10,848 nt of DNA from Ichthyophonus hoferi (Eukaryota; Opisthokonta; Ichthyosporea; Ichthyophonida; Ichthyophonidae): NCBI GenBank assembly GCA_002751075.1, contig NAOQ01000045.1:244402-255249 (forward strand), written 5' to 3'. Shown here one piece after another: positions 1-8,810 of the stretch. The notes below the pieces were generated by a model. It did not search any database. It was not told the DNA's origin and saw only the letters and a list, made by a program, of their open reading frames with translations. Position numbers and translations under genes: made by a program. Each line of letters starts with the position of its first letter. Positions within the stretch are counted from its first letter, which is position 1.

Positions 1-346
1 TCAGAATCTCAACCAATAAAGTTATGTTTAACAACACAGACCACCACTTCCTTTGGGACAACTGTGACAAGTTTATAATGGATAAAATTGTACAAGTACA
101 TATCATCAAACTTACAAAGCCGCTTATAAAACAATCAAATAGAAATATGGTATGGTAAGTGTTGGGAATAATAAGTAAAGACGGGAGCGTTCCTGTGACC
201 TATATTCGTTTAAAAGGAGAGAAAGTACCGAATTAAAGGGCATTTTAACGCGTCCCTTTGCATACACGAACAGATATGCTAAGAAATACTTCTTTTAATA
301 AACAAGTCAGCAGAAAGTGAGGACTAAGTTCATAGAATTGATGAGA
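1..346. other. No gene seen; arrestin 3' flank
   Basis: This is AT-rich sequence with short frames only. An AATAAA on the plus strand at 15-20 could be the poly(A) signal of a plus-strand gene that ends left of the window, but no coding sequence supports that. Confidence 0.4.
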
Positions 347-456
347 CTAGCAGAGTGCGGCTAGTTGGGTAGTCAGTGGTGGTTGTTGGCCAGGCGACTG
401 TACTGTTGAAGGTACCCAGTTGCCCCAATACAAATATAGACTGCTGTAACTCCCCC
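347..456 (-). other. Candidate alternative 3'-terminal exon of the alpha-arrestin gene
   Basis: This patch is clearly GC-richer than its AT-rich surroundings. An AG acceptor lies at 458-457. If the last arrestin exon is cut at 1003 (GCAG followed by GTAAAC) and joined here, the phase matches and 35 further codons stay open to a TAG at 349-347. The product is rich in Tyr, Trp, Pro, Gln and Thr (for example LYLYWGNWVPS and PGQQPPLTTQ), and the protein would be 527 residues. ATTAAA at 299-294 could serve as its poly(A) signal. Against it, the acceptor has a poor pyrimidine tract, and the plus strand is also open across the patch (CWPGDCTVEG). A plus-strand exon or chance is possible. Confidence 0.33.
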
Positions 457-940
457 CTGGCGGTTTCAAGATTGCAGAATCATCGTGTAAAAGCTGTTGG
501 ACTTGTCTTAGGCGAAATGTCTAAACAATGAGTTGTATAGGCTCAAAACATATGATCTTAAATGGTTTATTATATAGTTGTAGGACCTCTGCCACTGGCC
601 GGCTCAACTTTGGTCGATCATCATAAATCGGTATTTAATACCAATAGATTGCATCAACCATTTTTTCAGACTGCATATCTAATAGTACTTGCTAATAATA
701 TTGAACGATTATAACTATATAAAGAAATAAGTAAATTCATCAAATGTCCCTGTTCCACCAGAAAGTAAAATTATGGGAAAGAGACAGACCTAAATAAGTC
801 TTAAGAAATTGCCAAACTACGCTACAATTGGATAGAAATTGATTTAATCATTAGAATTCAGAAGTGAGACAACAGATAATTGGCTGCAATATGTAGAATG
901 AATGGAAGGTTGCGAGTACCATTAATAAAATATCACTGAT
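457..940. other. Arrestin 3' UTR or intron; no other gene seen
   Basis: In the simplest gene model this is 3' UTR followed by flank. If the exon at 347-456 is used, it is the last intron. Both strands carry many stops, and the stretch has no recognisable domain or RNA fold. Confidence 0.4.
843..848 (-). promoter_or_regulatory. Possible poly(A) signal ATTAAA of the arrestin gene
   Basis: On the minus strand ATTAAA lies about 95 bases after the TAG stop at 943-941. It is the commonest variant of the canonical hexamer. A canonical AATAAA lies further on at 571-566. In DNA this AT-rich such hexamers arise often by chance, so position is the only support. Confidence 0.35.
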
Positions 941-3900
941 CTATAGATTGTGACTGGAGGGTTGAAGAGAGAGGTTGGATGTGCTCATCCGTCTAGGTTT
1001 ACCTGCACCCATCACGGCTGCCGGTGTCAACTGGAAAAATAGATTTTAACTGCATGAGTCCAGTAGAGAAGAGAAACATTCTCGATTATTAACAATGTGA
1101 AGATATGTAGGTCTTGATGATTATATATATATATTATGGATGTAAATGAGCTTTGTGGAAGTATATTCATAGATTTGCAATAATAAACCACTTACGTTTT
1201 TTTCTTATAAATAAACACGTACCTCCTATGATCAGAAAAATAGAAATCTACCAAGAATAGATGGAAGAGTTTAACACCACATAGATTTATTGCAGAGACA
1301 CTATTTAACATCCAAAAATAAAAAATAAAAAACACTTAAAAAAAAACAATAAAAAAATAAAATAAAAAAACAACAACACATAAAACTTACCGTAGTTTTT
1401 GGGAATTCTGGTGGAGCTTCTTGTAAGGGAGTGGAATGAGAATGACTGACAGACCTGCTATTGGCAGATGCTGGACACTTTATACTTGCAGTGGGACTAG
1501 CCCAAGTAGGTAACATTTCACTGAGAGCTCGTCTACGACCATTACGCTGAACAGGAGCCCTGGGTTTGGCCTGGGAGTTGTTGTTCATGGGGATCCTAAG
1601 GGAGAGAGGAGGGATGAGTAGGAAGGCGATGAGAGGGTGGGGCAAGTAGGCCTAATATGGAAGTATGCTTGAGTGTAAGGACAGAGTTCTAATTGTATAG
1701 TGGAAAATGTAGGCTAGTGCGGGGCATTATGCGAGTGGTAGGTGGAAAATAGAGAACACATGTATGTATATGTATGAGTATATGATTATATGGCTGTACA
1801 GATGAAGGTGCTATGCACCTAAGTGCATACCCACGGTTCCTTCTACCAAATATGTGAGTATTGACGTTTGTCTTCATAACTATAAAATACCGAACACTAT
1901 ATATATGGATAGCCTCTATACTTAATTGAAGTACTTAAACTATTAATATTGTATACATAAATGAGTGGTGATATGGTAGGACTCCCACATCTTTAAATGT
2001 TGTACAAAATAAATATCTGGTATAACAAAAAGAATAATGAGTGAGTAAGCAAGGATGTATGTGATGTCTTAAATAAAACACCTTGCTAAGAACATTATGT
2101 GTTCCTTCATTTCTTATTAATATTACAATAAATAACATAGTTATTCACAAAAGCTTATTACCTTAAAATAAAAATAGACAGAGATATAGAAAGCACAAAG
2201 ATAAAAATTAAATAAAATCGAGAAAGAAAAATGAAAAAACAAAGCGTAGGATGAGGATATATATATACATCTAACACCAAAAAGAATGGAAATTCTTTTG
2301 GCAGAACAAAAAAAAGACTGAAATATAAACAGACAAACACTATTGATGTATGGTTGAAAAGTAAGCATTCACATATATGCGTGTACAAGCACTATAAAGA
2401 ATAAAACGGTTACCTAGAAGGAGGAAGAAACGGAACACAAGATTCAAATTCCAAATTTTCGTAACGGGGCGGATCCGGAGCAACAGAGATAGATAAACGC
2501 CTAAGAGTGGTTCGGGGTATAGTCATAGGTTTTTCCCCCTCAGTAAACTTCTCGGCTTGAACCTCCACACTAAATGGAAGCTTCATAACCATTTGAGACC
2601 CAAAATTGCAGCTCTTGTTAACAAATCGTAACTGCATGTGGTATGTTACTATAGGTGTATGCATGGACGTGTGTATGTGTATGTTTGGCATGAGGCGGAA
2701 TAAAGATGAGTAAGGAATGCACACATAGGTACAGTTGAGAGACAATATAAGGTATTTAGATAGATTAATACGACATCAGTGTTAATGTGTATATGTGGTT
2801 ATATAGGTAGGAGAGAGGGTGACCTCGTGTGTATAGGGGAGAGGAAGGGATATATGTGCATGTATGAAGTGCGTAAATTTCTATATCCACCACTCTTTGT
2901 ATTCACATGCACCCAGGCATACTCACACCGCTATATATTTAAACACAGAGCCATATCCCCAAACATATAACAAGTTTCAGGCTACAGATGCAACCTACCC
3001 TCCACATGCATGGTTCCATCAGCTGATTTAAAACATAAACTAGGAGAGAATCTATATTTAGTATTCTTAATAGGTAGGCATGTAACAGCCCCTCTGGCTA
3101 GGTCCTTCTCAGATGGGTCAAACACCAACAGAATACTTCTCTTACACCACTGGCCCTGTCCATCTACTGTGGGAATTAATGGCCAATCTAACGTGGACCA
3201 ATCATCCCTAGCAAATGTCACATGCCTGTTTAGTCTGCATTGGCCCTGAAAATAACCAATAGGAGGAAATTAACATAAAAGATAGGAATAAAAGGGTATA
3301 TAGCCATAAAATGTTAGCATGTGTAGGTATTGCTTTAGAATAGTTTGATGGTATTGTAGGGATATAGGGGGCTGAAAAGAACATCGAATGAAAACCTTGG
3401 TGACGGAGAGGAATAGGCAATTAATTGATACTGGAAAGAAGGATGCTTAATGATTGAGGTGGAGCTAAACTGAGAAATCATAGTAGTAAAGTGAAGTAGA
3501 TATAATGGTATTTTGGATGTACATACTTATATTTCCATGCTCGCATGTGTTTGAATATAATTTAAAGAGTCTAGAAGTATAGTATAATGGTTTAGACAAA
3601 CATAAATATAAACCTTTATAAACATATATTGCCCAAGAGTATGCATGTATATGTACGTGTCAATATATTTAGACTTATATTTGAAAGCAAACGGGAAAAA
3701 GATACACACCTTAATTACAAACATCATTGTTTGAACAAGAGAAGCCTCCACACTTGATACCATAGGTCGTGCTTGAATATTTGTATGATGTATTATAATA
3801 TTGGCTTTGACAACCGATCCTTGAGAATATACATCTGACCCTAAATATGCTTCAATTTGCACTGGAGAATAGGTTGCACCAATGAGATTGGACGGCAATC

Positions 3901-6068
3901 TTTCTAGCTGTACGCGACTTTCGTTTCCAATCACGGGAATATACATGTTAGCCTATAGGAAGGAAGGAGAGATGATAGTTAGCCTATAAGAAAGAAGGCG
4001 AGATGATAGTTAGCTTATAGGAGGAGAGAATAGTAAGCAGGTAGTAGTGGGTTGGCATGGCCTATTGGTAATATGTACCTCTGCATTCATCATAGAAATA
4101 CTTCACGTAATACTAATATAACTTTACCGGAATCTTACGCTACAGTAAAGGTAGTAGTATCAATGGTTTTGGTTTTCTGACTTTGTTTATTAAATTTTTT
4201 GCAGAGTTCACGTTGTATATATATTGTACATAGATAGTAAAGTGTTCAATAGTCATCAATTCATAGCCATATAACTATATTGTCATTGCACCATTACTTA
4301 AAAGTCTCCACGCAACCAGAGTCAAAAGGTAGATAGTAAGATAATGTAAATAAGTTTTTTCAGTTATATATATATATATATGTATAAGAAAAAGCACGTA
4401 CATAATTATTGTGTCAAGCTTAATTATGGGTTAGAATTTAACCAATAATCAACCTTTCCTTATCATGTTGACTCGCAAACTATGCCACATGTGACCCTCT
4501 CCCTTCATCTATTATAAATAGGAATCGACATCTTTCTCAGTGCAATCAAAGTCTAGCTATTAACTCTCGTTATTTATCCCATCCAATCATATTCTTACCA
4601 TCGAGTTTCCATATTTACCCCTCATTCAACTATAATCTTACTAGCAATTACCTGCTCCCATCCTTCCCAATCAGGCATGAATTCTACGTGCATATAGAAA
4701 TGAAAGTCAACAGCAGTGTGTTGTTAAAAAGACTTCACATATTCTGGCAAGAAAAATAGTAATAAAATAAAGAATAATAATAATAATAATAATAAAACAT
4801 GAGAATAGTAGTAAAACAAAATGACATCCCACATATATTAAAACTTACCTTGGTAAATGTGCATTGAGGAACCACCGATGAAAACAATAACCATTTATTT
4901 TCTAGGCTTTTTTTCCTCACTACAACAGCCCAAACTAATCGAAATTCTTTACATTGAAAGGTGGCCATGGTACCGGCAGGCACCCTAAAGTTTACGTCAA
5001 TATCTAAATGAGCATTGTCTGTAAGGTTATAAAATTCACCACGAAACTCTGTGGGCACACGATTTTGTAGATCTTGTACTCTGATGGAGCAAGAAAGGGT
5101 AGTGATTAGAGAAAAGCAAGTAGAAGAAGAAAAGAAAAAAAAAAAAGCAAGTTGCGATGGAGAATATAAAAATTTTAAGAGCGCATTTAAACAATCTTAA
5201 GGCTCAAGTATATATAGAATGGTATAAGTGGTAGTGTGCTCAGATATATTCCCTTCCAAGTTATTGTGTATTGTGTGGGTTAGTGGATCTGCGCGCTGGT
5301 ATCTTTATAAAGCGTTAAAAGAAATTAGTAGTTATTTGGGTGGAGGTAGCGTGCAAGAGACGGCTTGTACTATATATGTATAATATGTGATATTAAATAT
5401 AAATGTAAGGGTATATTTAAAAGAATAATGGGAGAAAGATATATTTGAAAAAAAATAAAATAAATATATGCTTGAAAGCTAAAAGTTGGTGTATTGTTAG
5501 GGACAATCACCTTTAGTATCCATGTCTAAATATATAAGTAGAAAAGCTGTCAGTCATTAAGATCCACAAATAACGTCAAATTCCTCAACCATATACTATC
5601 TTATACTTGAGATCTAACTCACAATCACGCCTACTTCTAGAAACTCTCTCTCTTTCTCTCCTTCAATTACACTAATGTTTCTGTCTATCCTCCTACTTGT
5701 CTTGCATGTTTATTTACAATTACACATATATAACCAATTACACATATATAACTAGCCACCTCCAAAAAGCGCTTATTAATATACCTTCCCAGTAGACTCA
5801 TAGGTACCCATTCATTCTTGGGCTCATCCCACCACGCCAACAAAGGAGCAAGGGTAACCAGAAGGGGAGGTTTGATCATATTCTCCCCTTGACCCCTAAT
5901 GTGTACCGTGGCTACCAATTCATCATTGTCATAAAAAGCCTGTTTAAGATTATCCCGAATAGTCACATAAACCCACGGCTCTCCACTGTGTGGATTTCGC
6001 CAATGTTCCAAAGAATAAAGTTCTTCGGGCTCGTTCGCTAACGTAGATTTTCTTGTGGGCGTATCCAT
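941..6068 (-). CDS. Alpha-arrestin (arrestin domain-containing protein, ARRDC-like), seven exons
   Basis: Coding exons on the minus strand are 6068-5785, 5080-4849, 3952-3710, 3245-2999, 2648-2414, 1595-1391 and 1030-941. They sum to 1536 bases (511 residues plus stop), every intron is GT-AG and all phases match. The start is the ATG at 6068; an in-frame TAA lies just upstream. Residues about 32-170 look like the arrestin N domain (VTIRDN, FYDNDELVATVHI, then EFRGEFYNL and FQCKEFRLVW). Residues about 185-365 look like the C domain: VYSQGSVVKANIII plus EASLVQTMMF is the classic arrestin C pattern, closed by VTYHMQLRF and KLPFSVEV. PPRY at residues 395-398 (2461-2472) is a WW-domain ligand, so by family knowledge the protein should recruit NEDD4-type ubiquitin ligases to membrane cargo from the cytoplasm. 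A degenerate PPEF follows at about 475-478. The tail is Ser/Pro-rich with basic RRRALS and RRMSTS patches that could be kinase sites. At 511 residues it is longer than typical 400-450-residue ARRDC proteins. The last exon is the least certain part. Confidence 0.87.
1122..1134. repeat. Short (TA)n tract
   Basis: A TA dinucleotide run sits in the last arrestin intron (1031-1390). Confidence 0.7.
1313..1380. repeat. A-rich low-complexity tract
   Basis: Runs of A broken by single T or C lie in the sixth arrestin intron, just after the donor at 1390-1389. On the transcript strand it is T-rich and reads as a Phe-rich hydrophobic stretch if the intron is kept (see findings). Confidence 0.8.
3948..4031 (-). 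repeat. Three tandem 31-bp units, each carrying a 3' splice-site-like sequence
   Basis: Plus-strand TTAGC(C/T)TATA begins at 3948, 3979 and 4010, an exact 31-base period, and the units are separated by purine-rich GAAGG/GAGATGATAG spacers. On the minus strand each unit is a pyrimidine tract ending in TATAG followed by GCTAAC in the complete copies. The copy nearest the exon supplies the acceptor of arrestin exon 3 (exon begins at 3952). The third unit is diverged at its outer end. Confidence 0.85.
4364..4381. repeat. (TA)n microsatellite
   Basis: About nine TA units lie inside the second arrestin intron. Confidence 0.8.
4773..4795. repeat. (AAT)n microsatellite
   Basis: About seven AAT repeats lie in the second arrestin intron, roughly 55 bases past the exon 2 donor. 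Confidence 0.85.
5717..5752. repeat. Perfect 18-bp tandem duplication
   Basis: CAATTACACATATATAAC occurs twice head to tail with no mismatch, starting about 30 bases into the first arrestin intron on its donor side. Confidence 0.9.
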
Positions 6069-6962
6069 GATTTTAGAATATTATATGGTAATGTTTTATT
6101 TTCTACTCAAGCTCCCCACCAAGGGCGCCGAGCAAAAAATATGGTGTGTTTTAAAGAAGAACGGTTATTTTCTATTTTATTTTCGTAAATGAATGATAAG
6201 ATGGTAGGTAAGAGGTATAGTATAAAGGCAGAGGTAAATGTTTTTAAAATGAGATTTGTCCTTATCGCGTTGTTGTTAATAAATTAAAAAAATAAAGAAA
6301 GACAAGCACGAAGACAAGTAGTAATAAATAATGGGAATAGTTGTCATGTATTAGCTTAAATGATGACTAACAAGTAGAAAGCAACAATATAGCTTCGTTA
6401 AAAACGTACGTGCAAGCAGAATCTATTGTACCTTTGAAAGTGTTTAAACGTAACAAAAACTATAAAAATAAGATGGAGTGATCTTAACCAATAATAAGGT
6501 GCGTATATTTCAAATAGCCAATAATACCCCTTTATGATTCTTACTATTAACTACTAATATATGTGGTTTGCAATTGCCAGTCAGTCTTTTACAAATGGGT
6601 TTTATTCTAAAATTAGCAAACAACTTATATGATTTTATAACTATACAAAGGCTTTGTAATTTTTCCTGCAATCAATAACTCGCTTTTATTTGTCATAAGT
6701 AAGCTATGTTAACTCCTTCAAGCGGTTTCTAAAAAATATTTATCTCGTACTACCGCTAATTATACTAGTTGCTTAAAAATCATTGTTCTTTATATTGAAT
6801 ATTTTCTCTAAAATATTAACACTTTTGTATATACAGTATAAATATATGAAATAATTAAATATTTGTGGTGGATATTCTATACAGCTAGGATTGTTATGAA
6901 AAATTGCAATTGACTGAAAAGCCACAGGTAATTTATTCGGGTTATTTAAAAATCGCCAATAA
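6069..6962. other. Arrestin upstream region; no gene seen
   Basis: This stretch should hold the arrestin 5' UTR and promoter. A GC-richer patch at 6110-6136 (minus strand GCTCGGCGCCCTTGGTGGG) can form a small hairpin and may lie in the 5' UTR. I saw no TATA box at a convincing distance in the right orientation. The rest is AT-rich with stops in all frames, apart from the left half of a 131-codon minus frame (6773-7168) with no recognisable domain. Confidence 0.45.
6488..6526 (+). promoter_or_regulatory. Pair of CCAAT boxes
   Basis: CCAATAATA occurs at 6488-6496 and again at 6518-6526, exactly 30 bases apart, about three helical turns. CCAAT is the NF-Y site and works in either direction. The pair is about 420 bases upstream of the arrestin start codon, rather far for a core promoter unless the 5' UTR is long or spliced. 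Confidence 0.25.
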
Positions 6963-7103
6963 ACTAAATTAATACACAAAGATGCACCAACAGATATGTG
7001 GGAGAAAAATAATAAGTACCAATCAGATATCTGGGGTCTACTGGTACATATGACTAAACCTGTGCTTTTCGAAGACCAATTTTCTGTTTCTGTTATCCAG
7101 TGA
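6963..7103 (+). pseudogene. Possible fragment of a protein kinase domain (subdomains VIII-IX)
   Basis: A 46-codon frame lies between two stops. Its order of features (APTDMWEKNNKYQSDIWGLL, then LVHM, KP and LFED) recalls the kinase stretch where an APE motif is followed by KSDIWSLG, a hydrophobic helix and a KPPF-type segment. The APE glutamate and the glycine after the DxW motif do not match, no activation loop or catalytic loop is seen upstream, and no splice sites frame it. The opposite strand holds a 131-codon frame (7168-6773) that is equally unexplained. This may be chance resemblance. Confidence 0.2.
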
Positions 7104-7148
7104 GCCACTTGTATGTTGCAGCATATGGTTTGTCCCCTTATGTGATGA

Positions 7149-7180
7149 AATCTATTTGTGACAACCATAATCTATTTGTG
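7149..7180 (+). repeat. Short direct repeat AATCTATTTGTG
   Basis: AATCTATTTGTG is present at 7149-7160 and 7169-7180, a 20-base period, just left of the palindrome at 7199. Confidence 0.7.
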
Positions 7181-7198
7181 TTAAATTCATCCTTACTT

Positions 7199-7226
7199 TA
7201 TCTTGCCTTGAAATCAAGGCAAGATA
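7199..7226. repeat. Perfect 28-bp palindrome
   Basis: TATCTTGCCTTGA (7199-7211) is the exact reverse complement of TCAAGGCAAGATA (7214-7226), with only AA between them. No mismatch occurs over 13 base pairs. It could be fused inverted termini of a small DNA transposon, a cruciform-forming site, or a dimeric protein site. No target-site duplication is obvious. Confidence 0.9.
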
Positions 7227-7505
7227 TATAAGCAGGTTTCAGATGGATTCCGAGGCCGGATTTTTAACCGATTTATTATGTAGTTGTGGTTTAGGCTTAA
7301 TATTGAATAAAGCATTGGTTATTGGTTATGGCTATCACAGCTATAGAAGATTAGAGGCCCCACCTTGCATGCATCTCAGGTTTCCTTTACATGGTTATGG
7401 CCCAGCATGTTCTATGATTGCAGGGTGTGGCAATCTGTGACAGTTCTAGTGACTTGTCCACAGGCTTCGGGGTCGCCAATTAAGTGTTGTATTACAGGAC
7501 TATAC

Positions 7506-7511
<6 letters not shown>

Positions 7512-7541
<30 letters not shown>
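7512..7541. repeat. (TA)15 microsatellite
   Basis: An uninterrupted TA tract is preceded by two CATATA units. Confidence 0.9.
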
Positions 7542-7544
<3 letters not shown>

Positions 7545-7720
7545 GATAGTGCTTAACAATAAATGAATAGAAAGCTGTGAATCACAAACATATTCGTATT
7601 TTGCCCATATCGGTATTATAAGCATATACAGGCATGCGGCGTTGCGGCGTATGCCCTGGTGTGCCGAGTTATTTATTAGTTGGTTCTGGGCTCTTTCATT
7701 TTTTTGCGACCTTCGTTGAT

Positions 7721-7819
7721 CGGGAATATCAATATAGCTGTTCATCAAAAGGGAATGGGGCCAATCGTAGGATTCTTATTGAAGAATATAATTCACAGAA
7801 GACCACTGAGGCCCACTAG
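7721..7819 (+). pseudogene. Degenerate EGF-boundary-like fragment
   Basis: The frame reads REYQYSCSSKGNGANRRI, then LIEEYNS and a stop at 7817-7819. EGF repeats in invertebrate proteins typically read SYxCxC, GNGxNC, DIDECNS. The spacing of YQYSC, the GNGAN block and the I-E-E-Y-N-S block matches this pattern, but the later cysteines are replaced (NRR for NC-type, EEY for DEC). With the EGF-like domain 300 bases downstream on the same strand, this suggests remains of a multi-EGF gene. The resemblance is modest. Confidence 0.3.
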
Positions 7820-8123
7820 AATTATCTTGTCTTGTCATGACTGTGTCCTCTTATTTGAATGTGGCCCATTAGTTAATTTTCTCATTAACATAACTGTGCA
7901 CGTTCTATGTATTGACAAATCAATTTACCTGGTTAAGAACATTATTCAATCAACTAATATTGGATCAATCATTTCATGATCCGTTTGTTACCACTTTGGC
8001 CAAACTACAATGATTCGGAGTTAACAGTCTTGCAGCAGAAAGTATGATATGCATGTGATGAAGATGGTAACAACAACAGTGAACCTTAGGCAAATACTTG
8101 AGGACGTCAATTTTGGTCTCCTG

Positions 8124-8250
8124 CATGTCAATGAGTGTACTAAGGACCAGAAGAACTGTAATGATCAGGCTATGTGCAATAGCACTGTGTGGAGCTTCAA
8201 CTGCACATGCAACCTTTGCTGGCATTGTGATGGCCTTTATCACTTCAGTG
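8124..8250 (+). pseudogene. Defective calcium-binding EGF-like domain (exon remnant)
   Basis: The frame reads VNECTKDQKNCNDQAMC, then NSTVWSFNCTCN and LCWHCDG. This is a calcium-binding EGF pattern: (D/H)VNEC, then cysteines 2 and 3, then SFNCTC for cysteines 4 and 5. The usual GxxGDGxxC ending reads CWHCDGLYH, so two glycines became cysteine (single-base changes) and cysteine 6 is missing. EGF exons of this type usually begin right after an AG acceptor; here the bases before ATGTCAATGAG end in CTGC, so no acceptor is present, and no donor follows. The frame itself stays open to 8396. It is most likely a dead exon of an EGF-repeat gene; an expressed divergent domain is less likely. Confidence 0.55.
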
Positions 8251-8407
8251 TTTCCTTTTTAGTATGTGTCCCTCTATGTCTTTTTTTTTTCTCCCATGCA
8301 AGTTGTTGTATTAGTCACCGGTGCGCCCTTATTGTGTCACCTCATATCTCAAACGCGGTCAAGGAAAGAAAAAATGTGTTGTTATTGGCGAAATAGGTTT
8401 GATTAGC

Positions 8408-8608
8408 TCATGAATTGGTGTCAAATTAATTCAAGTAGTTTAATCTAAGTATTCGCTCAAACTATGTGTTGGTTTCAGAGGAATATATGGTTGTATTAAT
8501 GATTCTACGTATCTTAATTATATGTTAACTTAGACCATATGTGTTTGCTTTAGGAACACATAGAGTTGTATTAACTATTTTAAATAGTTTAATTATTCAT
8601 TGACTTAG
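8408..8608. repeat. Imperfect tandem repeat of about 74 bp
   Basis: Units at 8461-8533 and 8534-8608 align well over their length: TATGTGTT/ATGTGTTTGC, GAA(T/C)A(T/C)A, GTTGTATTAA, TTTAATTAT and a closing ACTTAG. The preceding stretch 8408-8460 holds a partial third unit (TTCAAGTAGTTTAATC). Identity between the two full units is roughly 70 percent by eye, so the array is old. Confidence 0.65.
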
Positions 8609-8689
8609 TCTACGGTAGGTAGAGTTAGGATCTTAGTCATATTGATATTTATTTGTATTTATTGATAAGTCATTTGACTTATTTTCATG

Positions 8690-8805
8690 CGCACTCTGCA
8701 ATATATAGGTTAGGAGCTTATAGTTTATGATCACTTTGCATTGTAGAGATTGGGAGCTAGTTTATGCTCACTCTGCATTGTAGAGGTCAGGAGGTGTATT
8801 GTTTA
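8690..8805. repeat. Three tandem units of about 37-40 bp
   Basis: CACT(C/T)TGCA begins at 8692, 8732 and 8769. Each is followed by ATTGTAGAG or its variant, then (T/C)(T/C)(A/G)GGAG, then a T-rich spacer. It is a separate family from the 74-bp repeat to its left. Confidence 0.75.
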
Positions 8806-8810
8806 CATTT

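Noticed and set aside
350-470. Possible tRNA in the GC-richer patch
   Set aside because: GGTTTCAAG resembles a B box, but no A box at the right distance and no cloverleaf is visible.
1689-2388. Several minus-strand frames of 60-75 codons
   Set aside because: They lie in the arrestin intron 1596-2413, have low-complexity composition (Phe, Tyr, Ile-rich) and no domain or phase fit.
2779-2970. 63-codon plus-strand frame rich in Tyr, Arg and Cys
   Set aside because: It lies in the arrestin intron 2649-2998 within GT-rich low-complexity DNA and lacks any recognisable motif.
3010-3249. 79-codon plus-strand frame
   Set aside because: It lies opposite arrestin exon 4, whose minus-strand frame has domain similarity and matching splice phases; the plus frame is its shadow.
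7243-7440. 65-codon plus-strand frame starting with MDSEAGFL
   Set aside because: It is cysteine-containing and near the EGF remnants, but the spacing fits no EGF or other known pattern, so I make no call.
7500-7748. 82-codon minus-strand frame
   Set aside because: Its end is only the translated TA microsatellite (alternating Tyr-Ile), and the rest shows no motif.
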